Shown here in pieces: positions 36,938 to 44,503 of a stretch of DNA of 64,000 nucleotides (positions are counted from its first letter, which is position 1; each line of letters opens with the position of its first letter). The notes beneath the pieces were generated by a model. The model did no database searches and was not told the origin of the DNA. It saw only the letters and a list, made by a program, of their open reading frames with translations. The stretch is from assembly GCF_004310865.1 (NCBI RefSeq), contig NZ_SIXI01000003.1:62001-126000 (forward strand), given 5' to 3'. A program made the position numbers and the translations under genes. Source of the stretch: Aquabacterium lacunae. GTDB taxonomy: Bacteria; Pseudomonadota; Gammaproteobacteria; Burkholderiales; Burkholderiaceae_C.

Positions 36938-37012
36938 TACACATTCATCACGAATATCAAACCGCGTGCCCGCAGGTGATGCGGCACAGGGCACTGCCCC
37001 GATAATTGCCAC

Positions 37013-37723
37013 ATGCCTCATGTGCCACACCCAGCCGAGCCCGCGCCCAAGCGCGGACGCGGGCGCCCACCACGGTCGGCCGCAGAAACCGAAGCCATTC
37101 GACTGCAGATCCAGCAGGCTGCGGCGCAGGTGTTTGGCGAACACGGTTACCACGGGGTGTCGGTCGAACTGATCCTGCAGGCCTGCGGGCTCTCCCGCCC
37201 CACGTTTTACCGCTATTTCCCCAACGCCGATGCGGTGATCGACCGCGTGCTCAAGGAAGCCAACGATGCGCTGATCCACGACGTGGTGACCGCCATCCGC
37301 AAGGCCGCCCTGCCCATGGACAAGGTGGAAGCGGGGCTGCTGGCCTGGCGCGACTGGGGTGCCCGTCAAGGCCCGCTGCTCAAGGCCATCTTCGCAGAGA
37401 TCCACGATGTGCACTCGCCCGCCGCCGCACACCGTCAACGCGTGCTGCAGGCACTGGAAGCCGAGCTGAATGCCACCATGGTGGTGCTGGGGCGCCCCCC
37501 CTTCGACCCCCTTCAGATCGCAACCTTCGTGATCGGTGTGGAGTACCTGGGCTACTGTTACCACTTCGGGCCCGAAGGCGCCTCCGATGCGGCATGGCAA
37601 CGCACCCGATCGACCATGCTGCGCCTGGCCCTGGGGCTGCTGGGTGGTCCCATGGAGTGGGCCCACGCACCGCAACTGGCGGCACTGATGCGCATCCAGC
37701 TCGACGGCCCCGACGCAGCCTGA
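37013..37723 (+). CDS. TetR-family transcriptional regulator
   Basis: A 236-residue repressor. After a basic N-terminus (KRGRGRPPRS) the helix-turn-helix reads VFGEHGYHGVSVELILQACGLSRPTFYRYFPNAD; a helical ligand domain follows. It is divergent from the 3HCDH-SDR operon and the gap between them contains a palindrome. Control of that operon by an acyl-CoA or lipid ligand is likely but inferred. Confidence 0.9.
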   Translation: MPHVPHPAEPAPKRGRGRPPRSAAETEAIRLQIQQAAAQVFGEHGYHGVSVELILQACGLSRPTFYRYFPNADAVIDRVLKEANDALIHDVVTAIRKAALPMDKVEAGLLAWRDWGARQGPLLKAIFAEIHDVHSPAAAHRQRVLQALEAELNATMVVLGRPPFDPLQIATFVIGVEYLGYCYHFGPEGASDAAWQRTRSTMLRLALGLLGGPMEWAHAPQLAALMRIQLDGPDAA

Positions 37724-37728
37724 GCCCC

Positions 37729-38712
37729 TCAGAGCCCCCGTTGGCGAATGTCCTGGGCGATCGCCTCCAGGGCCTGTGCATGCCCCACACGCGGACGCCA
37801 GCCCAAGGCGCGCGCCGCACCGGTCGGGAACTCGTTGGGCCAGGCAATCAGGTTCAGCGCTTCGCGTGTGACCGGCGGGCGACGGCCAGGCCGGCAACGG
37901 CGCCACACACCTTCGGTGAGATCGGCGCCAAGGTACGCCAGCCACCGAGGCACCGAGCGCGGCGCCGGCGCGCCCAGCAACCGGGCCAGGTCATGGAAGT
38001 GGTCGGCCCAGGTGTGAGGCAAGTCGTCTTCGATGTTGAATGCCCGCCCCACCGCCTCGGCCGATGTGGCCGCCAGGCACAGGAAATCGGCCACGTTGTC
38101 CACCACCGTGAGGCCGGCACGCACCCGGCCGCCACCGATCAGGGCCGGCATGCCTTGCCGCAGCGCCTGGCAAGCGTCGGTCACCCAGGGCCCACACCCT
38201 GGCCCGATGATGTTGGCCGGGCGCACCACCACCACCTCGCCACCTTCGGCCTGAAAGCGCCAGGCCAGTTGCTCCTGCATCTGCTTGGCGCGGCTGTAAG
38301 GCCCCTGGTGCCGACCAGGGGGCGTGCCTTCCGGGCAAGGCCCTCGCTGGATGGCATCGCCATAAGCGCAGATGCTGGTGGTCAGCACCAGCCGGGCCTG
38401 CTGGCGACGGGCCAGCTCGATCACACGGGCCGTACCCCCCACCGTCACACGCTCGTGCTCGGCGTACGACGCACCATCACCCACCAGCGCCGCCAGGTGA
38501 AAGATCACCTGACAGCCTTGTCCAGCCGCCTCCACATCGGCCGCGATCGTGATGTCGCCACGGAACACGCGCACGTCAGACCCCCATTGGTGCGGAGTGG
38601 CCTCATGGGGCAAGGCCAGCACATGCACAGGGGCCACGCCCCTTGCCAGCAAGGCCTGCACCAGGTGTCGTCCCAGGAAGCCGGCGCCGCCGGTGACCAG
38701 CACAGGTCCCAT
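37729..38712 (-). CDS. NAD-dependent epimerase/dehydratase (3-beta-HSD-like)
   Basis: A 327-residue extended SDR. The start MGPVLVTGGAGFLGRHLV holds the Rossmann motif TGGAGFLG. The catalytic pair is YSRAKQ, after TTSICAYGD. The sequence resembles sterol/3-beta-hydroxysteroid dehydrogenase-like epimerases. Its start lies 1 base from the stop of the preceding SDR, so the two form one unit headed by the SDR gene. The substrate is unknown; steroid, sugar or flavonol-type are all possible in the family. Confidence 0.85.
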   Translation of the reverse strand: MGPVLVTGGAGFLGRHLVQALLARGVAPVHVLALPHEATPHQWGSDVRVFRGDITIAADVEAAGQGCQVIFHLAALVGDGASYAEHERVTVGGTARVIELARRQQARLVLTTSICAYGDAIQRGPCPEGTPPGRHQGPYSRAKQMQEQLAWRFQAEGGEVVVVRPANIIGPGCGPWVTDACQALRQGMPALIGGGRVRAGLTVVDNVADFLCLAATSAEAVGRAFNIEDDLPHTWADHFHDLARLLGAPAPRSVPRWLAYLGADLTEGVWRRCRPGRRPPVTREALNLIAWPNEFPTGAARALGWRPRVGHAQALEAIAQDIRQRGL

Positions 38713-38713
38713 T

Positions 38714-39529
38714 TCAATACCCCGCCATGCGGGCCGTGACCCACCGGTTGACAAATCCAGGCGACAAGCGCGCCGCCCAGGCGAACAAGGCGGTCTGCCA
38801 GCCCACCGTCACATGCACGGTGGTGGCCGATTGCGGTGAGGACGCCAGGCGCCAGACCCGATCGGCCACATCGTCTGCGCTGAGCCGCACACCCAGGGTG
38901 CGCACGGTCTGCATGCGGGCCACGTCCTCACGCACCATGGCCGTGTCCACGAAAAGGGGCAGCACATCGAACACCCGGATGCCCTGCGCTCGCCACTCGA
39001 TGTCGAGCGCCTCGGTCAGGCTGCGCACGGCCGCCTTGGTGGCCGAATAACTGCTCAACATGGGCTGACCGTGCAGGGCCGAGGCCGAGCACATGTTGAT
39101 CACACGGCTGCCTGGTGTCTGGCGCAGGTGGCGATGGGCCGCATGACAGCCCAGCACCACACCCTTGACGTTCACGTCGATCACGGCAAGGTGCCGGCCG
39201 GCCGGGGTCTCCTCAAAGGGCGCGGTGGCCGAGATGCCGGCGTTGTTGAACAGCAGGTCAAGCCGGCCCTGGGTGTGGGCGCAGAAGGCATCCAGGGCCT
39301 GCTGCCAGGCCTGGGCATCGGTGACATCCAGGCGGCAGGACCACACGCGCCCAGGCTCGACGCCTGGCTGTGCGAGCAGGCATTGCACCAGCTCGGCCAG
39401 GCCCGGGGTGTCCACATCGGCCAGCCCCACGCACCAGCCTTCCCGCGCAAAGCGCAAAGCGGTGGCCCGCCCGATGCCGGCGGCTGCCCCCGTGATGAAC
39501 ACGCTGGGCACGAAGGTGGAACTGCGCAT
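38714..39529 (-). CDS. short-chain dehydrogenase/reductase (SDR)
   Basis: A 271-residue SDR starting MRSSTFVPSVFITGAAAGIG with NAD(P)-motif TGAAAGIGRATA, NNAGISATAPF and the active-site SASALHG...YSATKAAV. AAGGAG precedes the ATG at 39529; longer upstream starts are rejected. The C-terminal segment GWQTALFAWAARLSPGFVNRWVTARM is a hydrophobic extension seen in some lipid-acting SDRs. It is divergent from an AraC gene, with the TTGACA direct repeat in between. Confidence 0.9.
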   Translation of the reverse strand: MRSSTFVPSVFITGAAAGIGRATALRFAREGWCVGLADVDTPGLAELVQCLLAQPGVEPGRVWSCRLDVTDAQAWQQALDAFCAHTQGRLDLLFNNAGISATAPFEETPAGRHLAVIDVNVKGVVLGCHAAHRHLRQTPGSRVINMCSASALHGQPMLSSYSATKAAVRSLTEALDIEWRAQGIRVFDVLPLFVDTAMVREDVARMQTVRTLGVRLSADDVADRVWRLASSPQSATTVHVTVGWQTALFAWAARLSPGFVNRWVTARMAGY

Positions 39530-39580
39530 GGGAACTCCTTGGTCAGGCCAGCACCTTATCGCGTGGAGGTTGCACACCTG

Positions 39581-39608
39581 TTGACAGTTTCTGCCATGAA
39601 CTTGACAA
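39581..39608 (+). promoter_or_regulatory. TTGACA direct repeat (21-bp period), AraC operator candidate
   Basis: TTGACAG and TTGACAA start exactly 21 bp apart, both followed by TTTC, and the second ends 6 bases before the AraC regulator's ATG. The pattern, G/A difference, spacing and position copy the site before the other AraC gene at 4181-4208. It lies between the AraC gene and the divergent SDR-epimerase operon. Confidence 0.55.
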
Positions 39609-39614
39609 TTTCTC

Positions 39615-40757
39615 ATGCCAGCCTGGAATGCTTCAGACACTTCACAGCCCGGCGCCGCCGCTGCACGGTGGCCTGGCCGCACCAGCCTGAGCACCGCCGC
39701 CCTGATGCGGCTGGTGCAGCGAGACACCGTGCACGGCACATTGCCACGGGCCCTCCTGGTGGTGCTGGCCGAACACCTTCACGCCCGTGGCCTGCCCGCC
39801 AGCCCCCTGATCGACGCCGACTTGTGGCCCCTCGAGCAAGAGCCCTTGGGGCGCTTGCCGGTCGAGCGCTTCTGCCGGCTGCTGACACGGGCGGCCTTGC
39901 GCCTGCAGGACGAACACCTGGGGCTGCAGCTGGGGCAATCGATGCAGGTGCACCAGCTGGGCGCGCTGGGCTACCTGCTGCAAGCCAGTGCCCGACTGGG
40001 TGATGCCCTGCTGCAGGTGCAGCAATACCACCGCCTGCTGCATGACCTCAACCCCATCGAAGCACGGGTCAGCGGCGACCGCTTCATGCTGTGCTGGGGC
40101 GTGGCCCATGGCCGCCCCGGGCCGCTGTTCGACGAAGCTGGCGTGGCGGGCATCGTGTCGCTGGGGCGTCGGCTGTGCCAGCAGCCCCCCAGGCTGTTGT
40201 CGGTCGATTTCGTGAACCCGCCGCCCACCGATGCAGGCCCTCACCAGGCCTTCTTCCAGTGCCCTGTGCGCTGGGCCCAGGCCGAGACCCGCATCGTGCT
40301 GCCATTGGCCGACCTGGACCAGCCATTGCGCCAGGCCGACGCGCGCTTGCAGGCCCTCATGAGTCACCAGCTGGCGCCTGCACTGGCCACGCTGGGCCAG
40401 GCCGAGGACCTGAGCGCGCGCATCCGGCCGGTGGTGGTGCATCTGGCACGGCAGGGCTTGCCCACCCTGCCTGCGGTGGCTGCCGCCCTGAAGTGCTCCC
40501 CTCGCGCACTGGAGCGGCGCCTGAAAGCGCAGGGGCTGGGCTTTCGCACCTTGATGGCCGACACCTTGCGTGACGAAGCCATCCGGTTGCTGGGCAACCC
40601 GGCCTTGTCCGTGGCACGGGCTGGCGAATTGCTGGGCTACTCGGAGTGCAGCGCCTTCACACGGGCCTTCAAGGCCTGGACGGGTCTGGGCCCCAGCGCG
40701 TGGCGCGAACAGGCCGAGTCCCGACAATCCTCAATCGACGCGAACCTGACAAACTGA
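39615..40757 (+). CDS. AraC-family regulator, OruR type
   Basis: A 380-residue regulator with an arabinose-binding-like effector domain (~45-240, LMRLVQRDTVHGTLPRALLVVLAEHL; LGALGYLLQASARLGDALLQVQQYHRLLHD) and the C-terminal AraC domain (VAAALKCSPRALERRLKAQG, GELLGYSECSAFTRAFKAWTG). It has the same architecture as the alkane-cluster regulator at 3.1-4.2 kb. It is divergent from the SDR-epimerase operon and probably controls it. A possibly later start would shorten the unstructured first 30 residues. Confidence 0.88.
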   Translation: MPAWNASDTSQPGAAAARWPGRTSLSTAALMRLVQRDTVHGTLPRALLVVLAEHLHARGLPASPLIDADLWPLEQEPLGRLPVERFCRLLTRAALRLQDEHLGLQLGQSMQVHQLGALGYLLQASARLGDALLQVQQYHRLLHDLNPIEARVSGDRFMLCWGVAHGRPGPLFDEAGVAGIVSLGRRLCQQPPRLLSVDFVNPPPTDAGPHQAFFQCPVRWAQAETRIVLPLADLDQPLRQADARLQALMSHQLAPALATLGQAEDLSARIRPVVVHLARQGLPTLPAVAAALKCSPRALERRLKAQGLGFRTLMADTLRDEAIRLLGNPALSVARAGELLGYSECSAFTRAFKAWTGLGPSAWREQAESRQSSIDANLTN

Positions 40758-40836
40758 AAACCGCGACGGGTTAGCCCTAATGCAGATGTCTGTCAAAGCA
40801 TTTGTCATACACACAAAGGCCAATCAAGGAGTGTGA

Positions 40837-42126
40837 ATGACGTGGGAGACCGTCCAAGAGCCTGCCGCCCTCAGTCTGTCGTCGCTGCGACTGCTCAGGG
40901 TCCCGACCTCGTTGTTGCCGCTGTACCGCATCTACTGCATCGGCGAAGTCCGTGAGCTGATCCACCGATGGTGGTTTCTTTTCTGCCTGGTCATTGCCTC
41001 GCTCAATCTCATGGCTTTTGGCACCCTGACGCATCCCTTTGGGACGGCCTATCAACCGGTGCTGATGTCGGCGCTGTCGACCACGGTCCTGAACATGGGC
41101 GCACTGGCTTTTTCCTTCCGCCCGGTCGCGCAAGTGCACTGGAACCGTTGGGTGCCCGCGGTGTTCGCCATCACGGTGTTCCTGCAAATCTCCTGCAACC
41201 TGGCCGTTGATGCCGCAGACCCAGGGCATCTGGTGTTTGCCATCCAAATCACGGTGATCACCTGCCTGATCGGCCTGTACGTGCTTCAACTGCGCGTGCG
41301 GGCCACGGTGCTGGCGGCCATCGGCGGGGGGATGGCTTTCATGCCAACCGCAGTGTCGACTGCATCCAATGCCTACTGGGCATTCCTCGTGAGTTATGCG
41401 TCGGTGTGCACGATCCTGGTGATCTGCAGCGCCGTGCGCGACGAGCGCCGACGCGTGACCTTCATGCTGGCGGTCACCCTGAGCCAACAGAACGCACGCA
41501 TGAAACAGATCAACCGCGTGCTGGAGGTTCAGGCGCTGCGTGATCCGCTGACTTTGCTTCGTAACCGCCGTGCCTTCGAAGAGCAGCTGCACCAGGAATG
41601 GGTACGGGCCATGCGGCAGGCCACGCCGCTGTCCGTGCTGATGATCGACATCGACCATTTCAAACAGTACAACGACCACGCCGGTCATCCAGCAGGTGAC
41701 CGATGCCTGCTGACCGTGGCCACGGCCTTGTCGGAAACCATTCGCCGACCAGGAGACTGCGTCGCACGCTATGGCGGCGAAGAGTTCGTGGCCTTGCTGC
41801 CGAACACCGATGCAGAGGGTGCGCTTCATGTGGCGCAGCAATGCTTGCAGAAGATCGATGACCTGGCACTGCCTCATCCAGGGCTGGAGCAGGGTGCGCG
41901 CGTGAGCCTCAGCATCGGCTGCGCCTCCACATGGCCCGAGTTTCATCGGGATCGACAGGCACTGGTGAAATGGGCCGATGAGGCGCTGTATGTCGCCAAG
42001 AACAACGGCAGGCATCAAGTGGCGCAAGCGCCCAGCCGGACATCGCGCCCGAAGCAGCTCACCGCATCAGCGCCCGCAGCATGTCCAGGCAGGCTTGGCG
42101 ATCCAGGGACTGATCTGGCTCGTTGA
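40837..42126 (+). CDS. membrane diguanylate cyclase (GGDEF)
   Basis: A 429-residue enzyme that makes cyclic di-GMP. Residues ~45-205 hold six membrane segments of an unnamed sensor. The GGDEF domain (~240-395) has DPLTLLRNRRAF, MIDIDHFKQYNDHAGHPAGD and the active-site GGEEF. An inhibitory I-site RPGD lies five residues before GGEEF, so product inhibition is likely. The normal domain end is at about VAKNNGRHQV; the last ~34 residues are an extra tail encoded opposite the 3' end of the TetR gene (68-base overlap). Confidence 0.92.
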   Translation: MTWETVQEPAALSLSSLRLLRVPTSLLPLYRIYCIGEVRELIHRWWFLFCLVIASLNLMAFGTLTHPFGTAYQPVLMSALSTTVLNMGALAFSFRPVAQVHWNRWVPAVFAITVFLQISCNLAVDAADPGHLVFAIQITVITCLIGLYVLQLRVRATVLAAIGGGMAFMPTAVSTASNAYWAFLVSYASVCTILVICSAVRDERRRVTFMLAVTLSQQNARMKQINRVLEVQALRDPLTLLRNRRAFEEQLHQEWVRAMRQATPLSVLMIDIDHFKQYNDHAGHPAGDRCLLTVATALSETIRRPGDCVARYGGEEFVALLPNTDAEGALHVAQQCLQKIDDLALPHPGLEQGARVSLSIGCASTWPEFHRDRQALVKWADEALYVAKNNGRHQVAQAPSRTSRPKQLTASAPAACPGRLGDPGTDLAR

Positions 42127-42622
42127 GCGTGCTCATCAGAAGGCCGTCCACCGCCATCACCACCCAGGCGGCACGGCGCTGTGGGGCATCGACCCCCGCG
42201 CGTTTCAGAGCGGCCACCGTGGCTACCACAAAACCCTGGCGCAACTGATGCAAGGTGCAGGCCAGCTCAGGCTCAGCCGCTGAGATCAGGATCAGTTCGA
42301 AGCGGGCGCGCAGATGTGCCCTCCGATCAGCCTGGGCCCAGGCCACCACCCGTGTGGCCACCGTCTGCAGGAAGCCTTCCAGGCTGGCGTCTTTCGCCGA
42401 CCATTGCCGACCGTCGGCCTTCAGATCGGCCATGTCCAGTGCCGCATGACGCTCCACCGCCAGCTTCAGCAGCTCCAGCCGGGTTCGGCAATAAAACGAG
42501 GTGGATCCGTTCGGCAAGCCAGCCTGAGCGTCCACCGCGCGGTGGGTCAGGCCTTTGGCGCCCCCCATGCCCAGCAGGTGCAAGGCGGCATCGGCGATCA
42601 GTGTCTTGCGGTCGGTGTCCAT
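42059..42622 (-). CDS. TetR-family transcriptional regulator
   Basis: A 187-residue repressor with the helix-turn-helix GLTHRAVDAQAGLPNGSTSFYCRTRLELL (~24-52) and a helical ligand domain. It is divergent from the PhlG-like gene with a 96-bp gap containing a near-perfect palindrome. The 3' 68 bases overlap the convergent diguanylate cyclase gene. It probably represses the PhlG-like gene in response to its substrate. Confidence 0.9.
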   Translation of the reverse strand: MDTDRKTLIADAALHLLGMGGAKGLTHRAVDAQAGLPNGSTSFYCRTRLELLKLAVERHAALDMADLKADGRQWSAKDASLEGFLQTVATRVVAWAQADRRAHLRARFELILISAAEPELACTLHQLRQGFVVATVAALKRAGVDAPQRRAAWVVMAVDGLLMSTLNEPDQSLDRQACLDMLRALMR

Positions 42623-42671
42623 GGCCCGATTGTGCCCAAGGCATGCCCTTCCTGAAGCCCCACTTGCTAAG

Positions 42672-42687
42672 CTCTACATTTGTAGAG
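42672..42687. promoter_or_regulatory. CTCTACA-TT-TGTAGAG palindrome, TetR operator candidate
   Basis: Two perfect 7-bp arms separated by two bases lie between the TetR gene start (42622) and the PhlG-like gene (42719). The size and position suit a TetR dimer site that could cover the promoter of one or both genes. Confidence 0.6.
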
Positions 42688-42718
42688 TAGCATTCGCCGC
42701 ACACCAAAGGAGACCCTC

Positions 42719-43942
42719 ATGGCCGTCATGACCGCTCACACCTTCGCCTGGCGCACGCCCTTGCTGGCCTGTGCCACCGCCCTGGGCAGCCTGCTGCTCA
42801 CTGCCACCCTGCCCGGCCCGCTGGGCTCGAGTGCGCACGCGCAGACCACGACTTCGGCCTTGACTGTCCCACTGGCCGGTGTGCGCCCCGAAGCACTCAG
42901 CTGGTGGTGGGACAACATCGATGCTGCCTTGCTGAAAGCCGCCAACAGCGAAGTGCTCGCTTTCGAATGGCTGCAACGCCCGGCCAGCCCGCAGCATCTG
43001 GGCTATTCGGCCGGGGCCCGACAGCGCCAGACCGTGCTGCTGCAAGGGCAGAACCGCCAGGTCGACATCACCTACCTCGATCCGGTGCTGGTGCGCACGC
43101 ATGTGGCCTCTGACAACTTCCTGGGCAGCAAGCCTTACAGCTTTGTGGCCCAGCAGGTCAGCATCGACGGGGGCCAGGCTTTCACGGTGCTGGTGCAGTA
43201 CAAGGCCCAGGGCAAGCAGTTCACCGACACCAGCGCCAGCATCACGGTGTTGGGCAGCGCGCCGGCCCTGGCCGCGCCTTATGTGGCGCACCTGGGCAAG
43301 ACCTTGTCGGGCCTGAAGGCCTCGGTCATGGGCGCACTGGATCAGCGCTACTTCAATGGCGTACTCAAGGGCCGCGGCTTCTACACCATCGGCAAGGTCG
43401 ACAAGCAGCTCAACGTCACCCTGAACGTGACCCAGGAGATCAAGGGCATCACACCCGACATGCTGTCGTGGTGGTGGGATCACATCGGCAACACCGAGCG
43501 CTACAAACTGTGGCAACCCATCGACCACGTGTCGTTCGAATGGAGCGTGCCTCCCACCACCCCCGACATGCGCTACGACATCGGGGCCGTGCAGAAGGTC
43601 AAGGAAAACATCGGCAAGACCCTGATGACGCTGAACATCACGGGTGCTGATCCGGCCGTCAAGGCCCCACCTGTGCCGCTGGATGACCCGGGCTATTTCT
43701 ACGCCCTGGCCAATCCCACGCTGCTCGATGGCCTGCTGCCCGACAACCAGCTGGTGCACCAGTGGAAGCCCAACCCCACCGGCGATGGCGTGATCCTGCG
43801 CAGCACCTTCAAGAACACGGCACTGGCCCGGGTGATCAACAGTACCTTCTTCGAAGACCTGGGCAACCATGCGCTGCGCGAGTTCCAGATGCTGCCCTAC
43901 TTCCTGCCTCGCCTGTACCGACGCGAAGCCCTGGGCGAGTGA
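42719..43942 (+). CDS. secreted DAPG-hydrolase (PhlG)-like protein with duplicated motif
   Basis: A 407-residue protein with a signal peptide (1-42, ending SAHAQ). Two related segments are visible: RPEALSWWWDNI at 56-67 with later FEW and LGYSAGA, and TPDMLSWWWDHI at 245-256 followed by RYKLWQPIDH and FEW. The second matches the core of the 2,4-diacetylphloroglucinol/phloretin hydrolase family, zinc enzymes that cut an acyl-aryl C-C bond. The first lacks the histidines and the RYKLW segment, so it is probably non-catalytic. AAAGGAG precedes the ATG. A divergent TetR gene suggests control by an aromatic substrate. Confidence 0.7.
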   Translation: MAVMTAHTFAWRTPLLACATALGSLLLTATLPGPLGSSAHAQTTTSALTVPLAGVRPEALSWWWDNIDAALLKAANSEVLAFEWLQRPASPQHLGYSAGARQRQTVLLQGQNRQVDITYLDPVLVRTHVASDNFLGSKPYSFVAQQVSIDGGQAFTVLVQYKAQGKQFTDTSASITVLGSAPALAAPYVAHLGKTLSGLKASVMGALDQRYFNGVLKGRGFYTIGKVDKQLNVTLNVTQEIKGITPDMLSWWWDHIGNTERYKLWQPIDHVSFEWSVPPTTPDMRYDIGAVQKVKENIGKTLMTLNITGADPAVKAPPVPLDDPGYFYALANPTLLDGLLPDNQLVHQWKPNPTGDGVILRSTFKNTALARVINSTFFEDLGNHALREFQMLPYFLPRLYRREALGE

Positions 43943-43962
43943 GCCACCCAGCGCACCGCCAG

Positions 43963-43984
43963 GCCCCTGCTTGCAGGGGCTTTC
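43963..43984 (+). terminator. rho-independent terminator after the PhlG-like gene
   Basis: GCCCCTGC and GCAGGGGC form an 8-bp inverted repeat with a 2-base centre, followed by TTTC. The T-run is short, so termination may be partial. Confidence 0.6.
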
Positions 43985-43998
43985 ATTTGCGCTTATAT

Positions 43999-44025
43999 TT
44001 CGCATACGAAGTATTTAATTCGCAT
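43999..44025 (+). promoter_or_regulatory. TTCGCAT repeats at the MarR start, operator candidate
   Basis: TTCGCAT occurs at 43999-44005 and again 20 bp later at 44019-44025, the second covering the MarR start codon. The first belongs to a small dyad TTCG-CATA-CGAA. The stretch is clearly richer in A/T than its surroundings. Autoregulation by MarR is inferred. Confidence 0.4.
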
Positions 44026-44482
44026 GCAAAGCAAAAAAGCATCCCATCGCTTCATCCACCTGCTCAACAGCGCTCAACGGCATCTGCAGCAATGGATCGC
44101 GCACCAGCAACAGGTGGCGGCAGAGGCCATGGGCCACACGCTGCCCACGCCTGCGCAGGCGGGTGCGCTGTTCGTGCTGGCCCAGGACGACGGGCGCACC
44201 ATGGGCGACATCGCCCGCGCGCTGGACCTGGAGCCCCCCGCGGTGTCGGGCCTGGTGCAGCGCATCGAAGCCCTGGGCTGGGTGCAGCGACACCCTTGTC
44301 CGCAAGACGGTCGCACCCAGCGGGTGTGGCTCACGCCGCTGGGCCAGTCGCTGCTGCCCCCGCTGCGCCAGGTCACCCAGAAGGTGCAGGCCAGGCTGTG
44401 CGCAGGCTTTTCACCCCAGGAACTCGACACCGTGGCCCGCTGGCTCGACCACGTGCGCCAGCTGGACCGGCCTGCCCCTTGA
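44024..44482 (+). CDS. MarR-family transcriptional regulator
   Basis: A 152-residue regulator with the winged helix TMGDIARALDLEPPAVSGLVQRIEALGWVQRHPCPQDGRTQRVWLTPLG (~60-110) between dimerisation helices. It is followed 21 bases later by an alpha/beta hydrolase gene on the same strand, its likely partner. The start codon lies within a repeated TTCGCAT element. Confidence 0.9.
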   Translation: MQSKKASHRFIHLLNSAQRHLQQWIAHQQQVAAEAMGHTLPTPAQAGALFVLAQDDGRTMGDIARALDLEPPAVSGLVQRIEALGWVQRHPCPQDGRTQRVWLTPLGQSLLPPLRQVTQKVQARLCAGFSPQELDTVARWLDHVRQLDRPAP

Positions 44483-44503
44483 ACCCCTTGTCAACCCACT
44501 GCC

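Noticed and set aside
40747-40807. Further TGACAA/TGTCAA words between the second AraC gene and the diguanylate cyclase
   Set aside because: The spacings are 12 and about 43 bp, not 21, so they do not match the AraC site pattern; chance is adequate.
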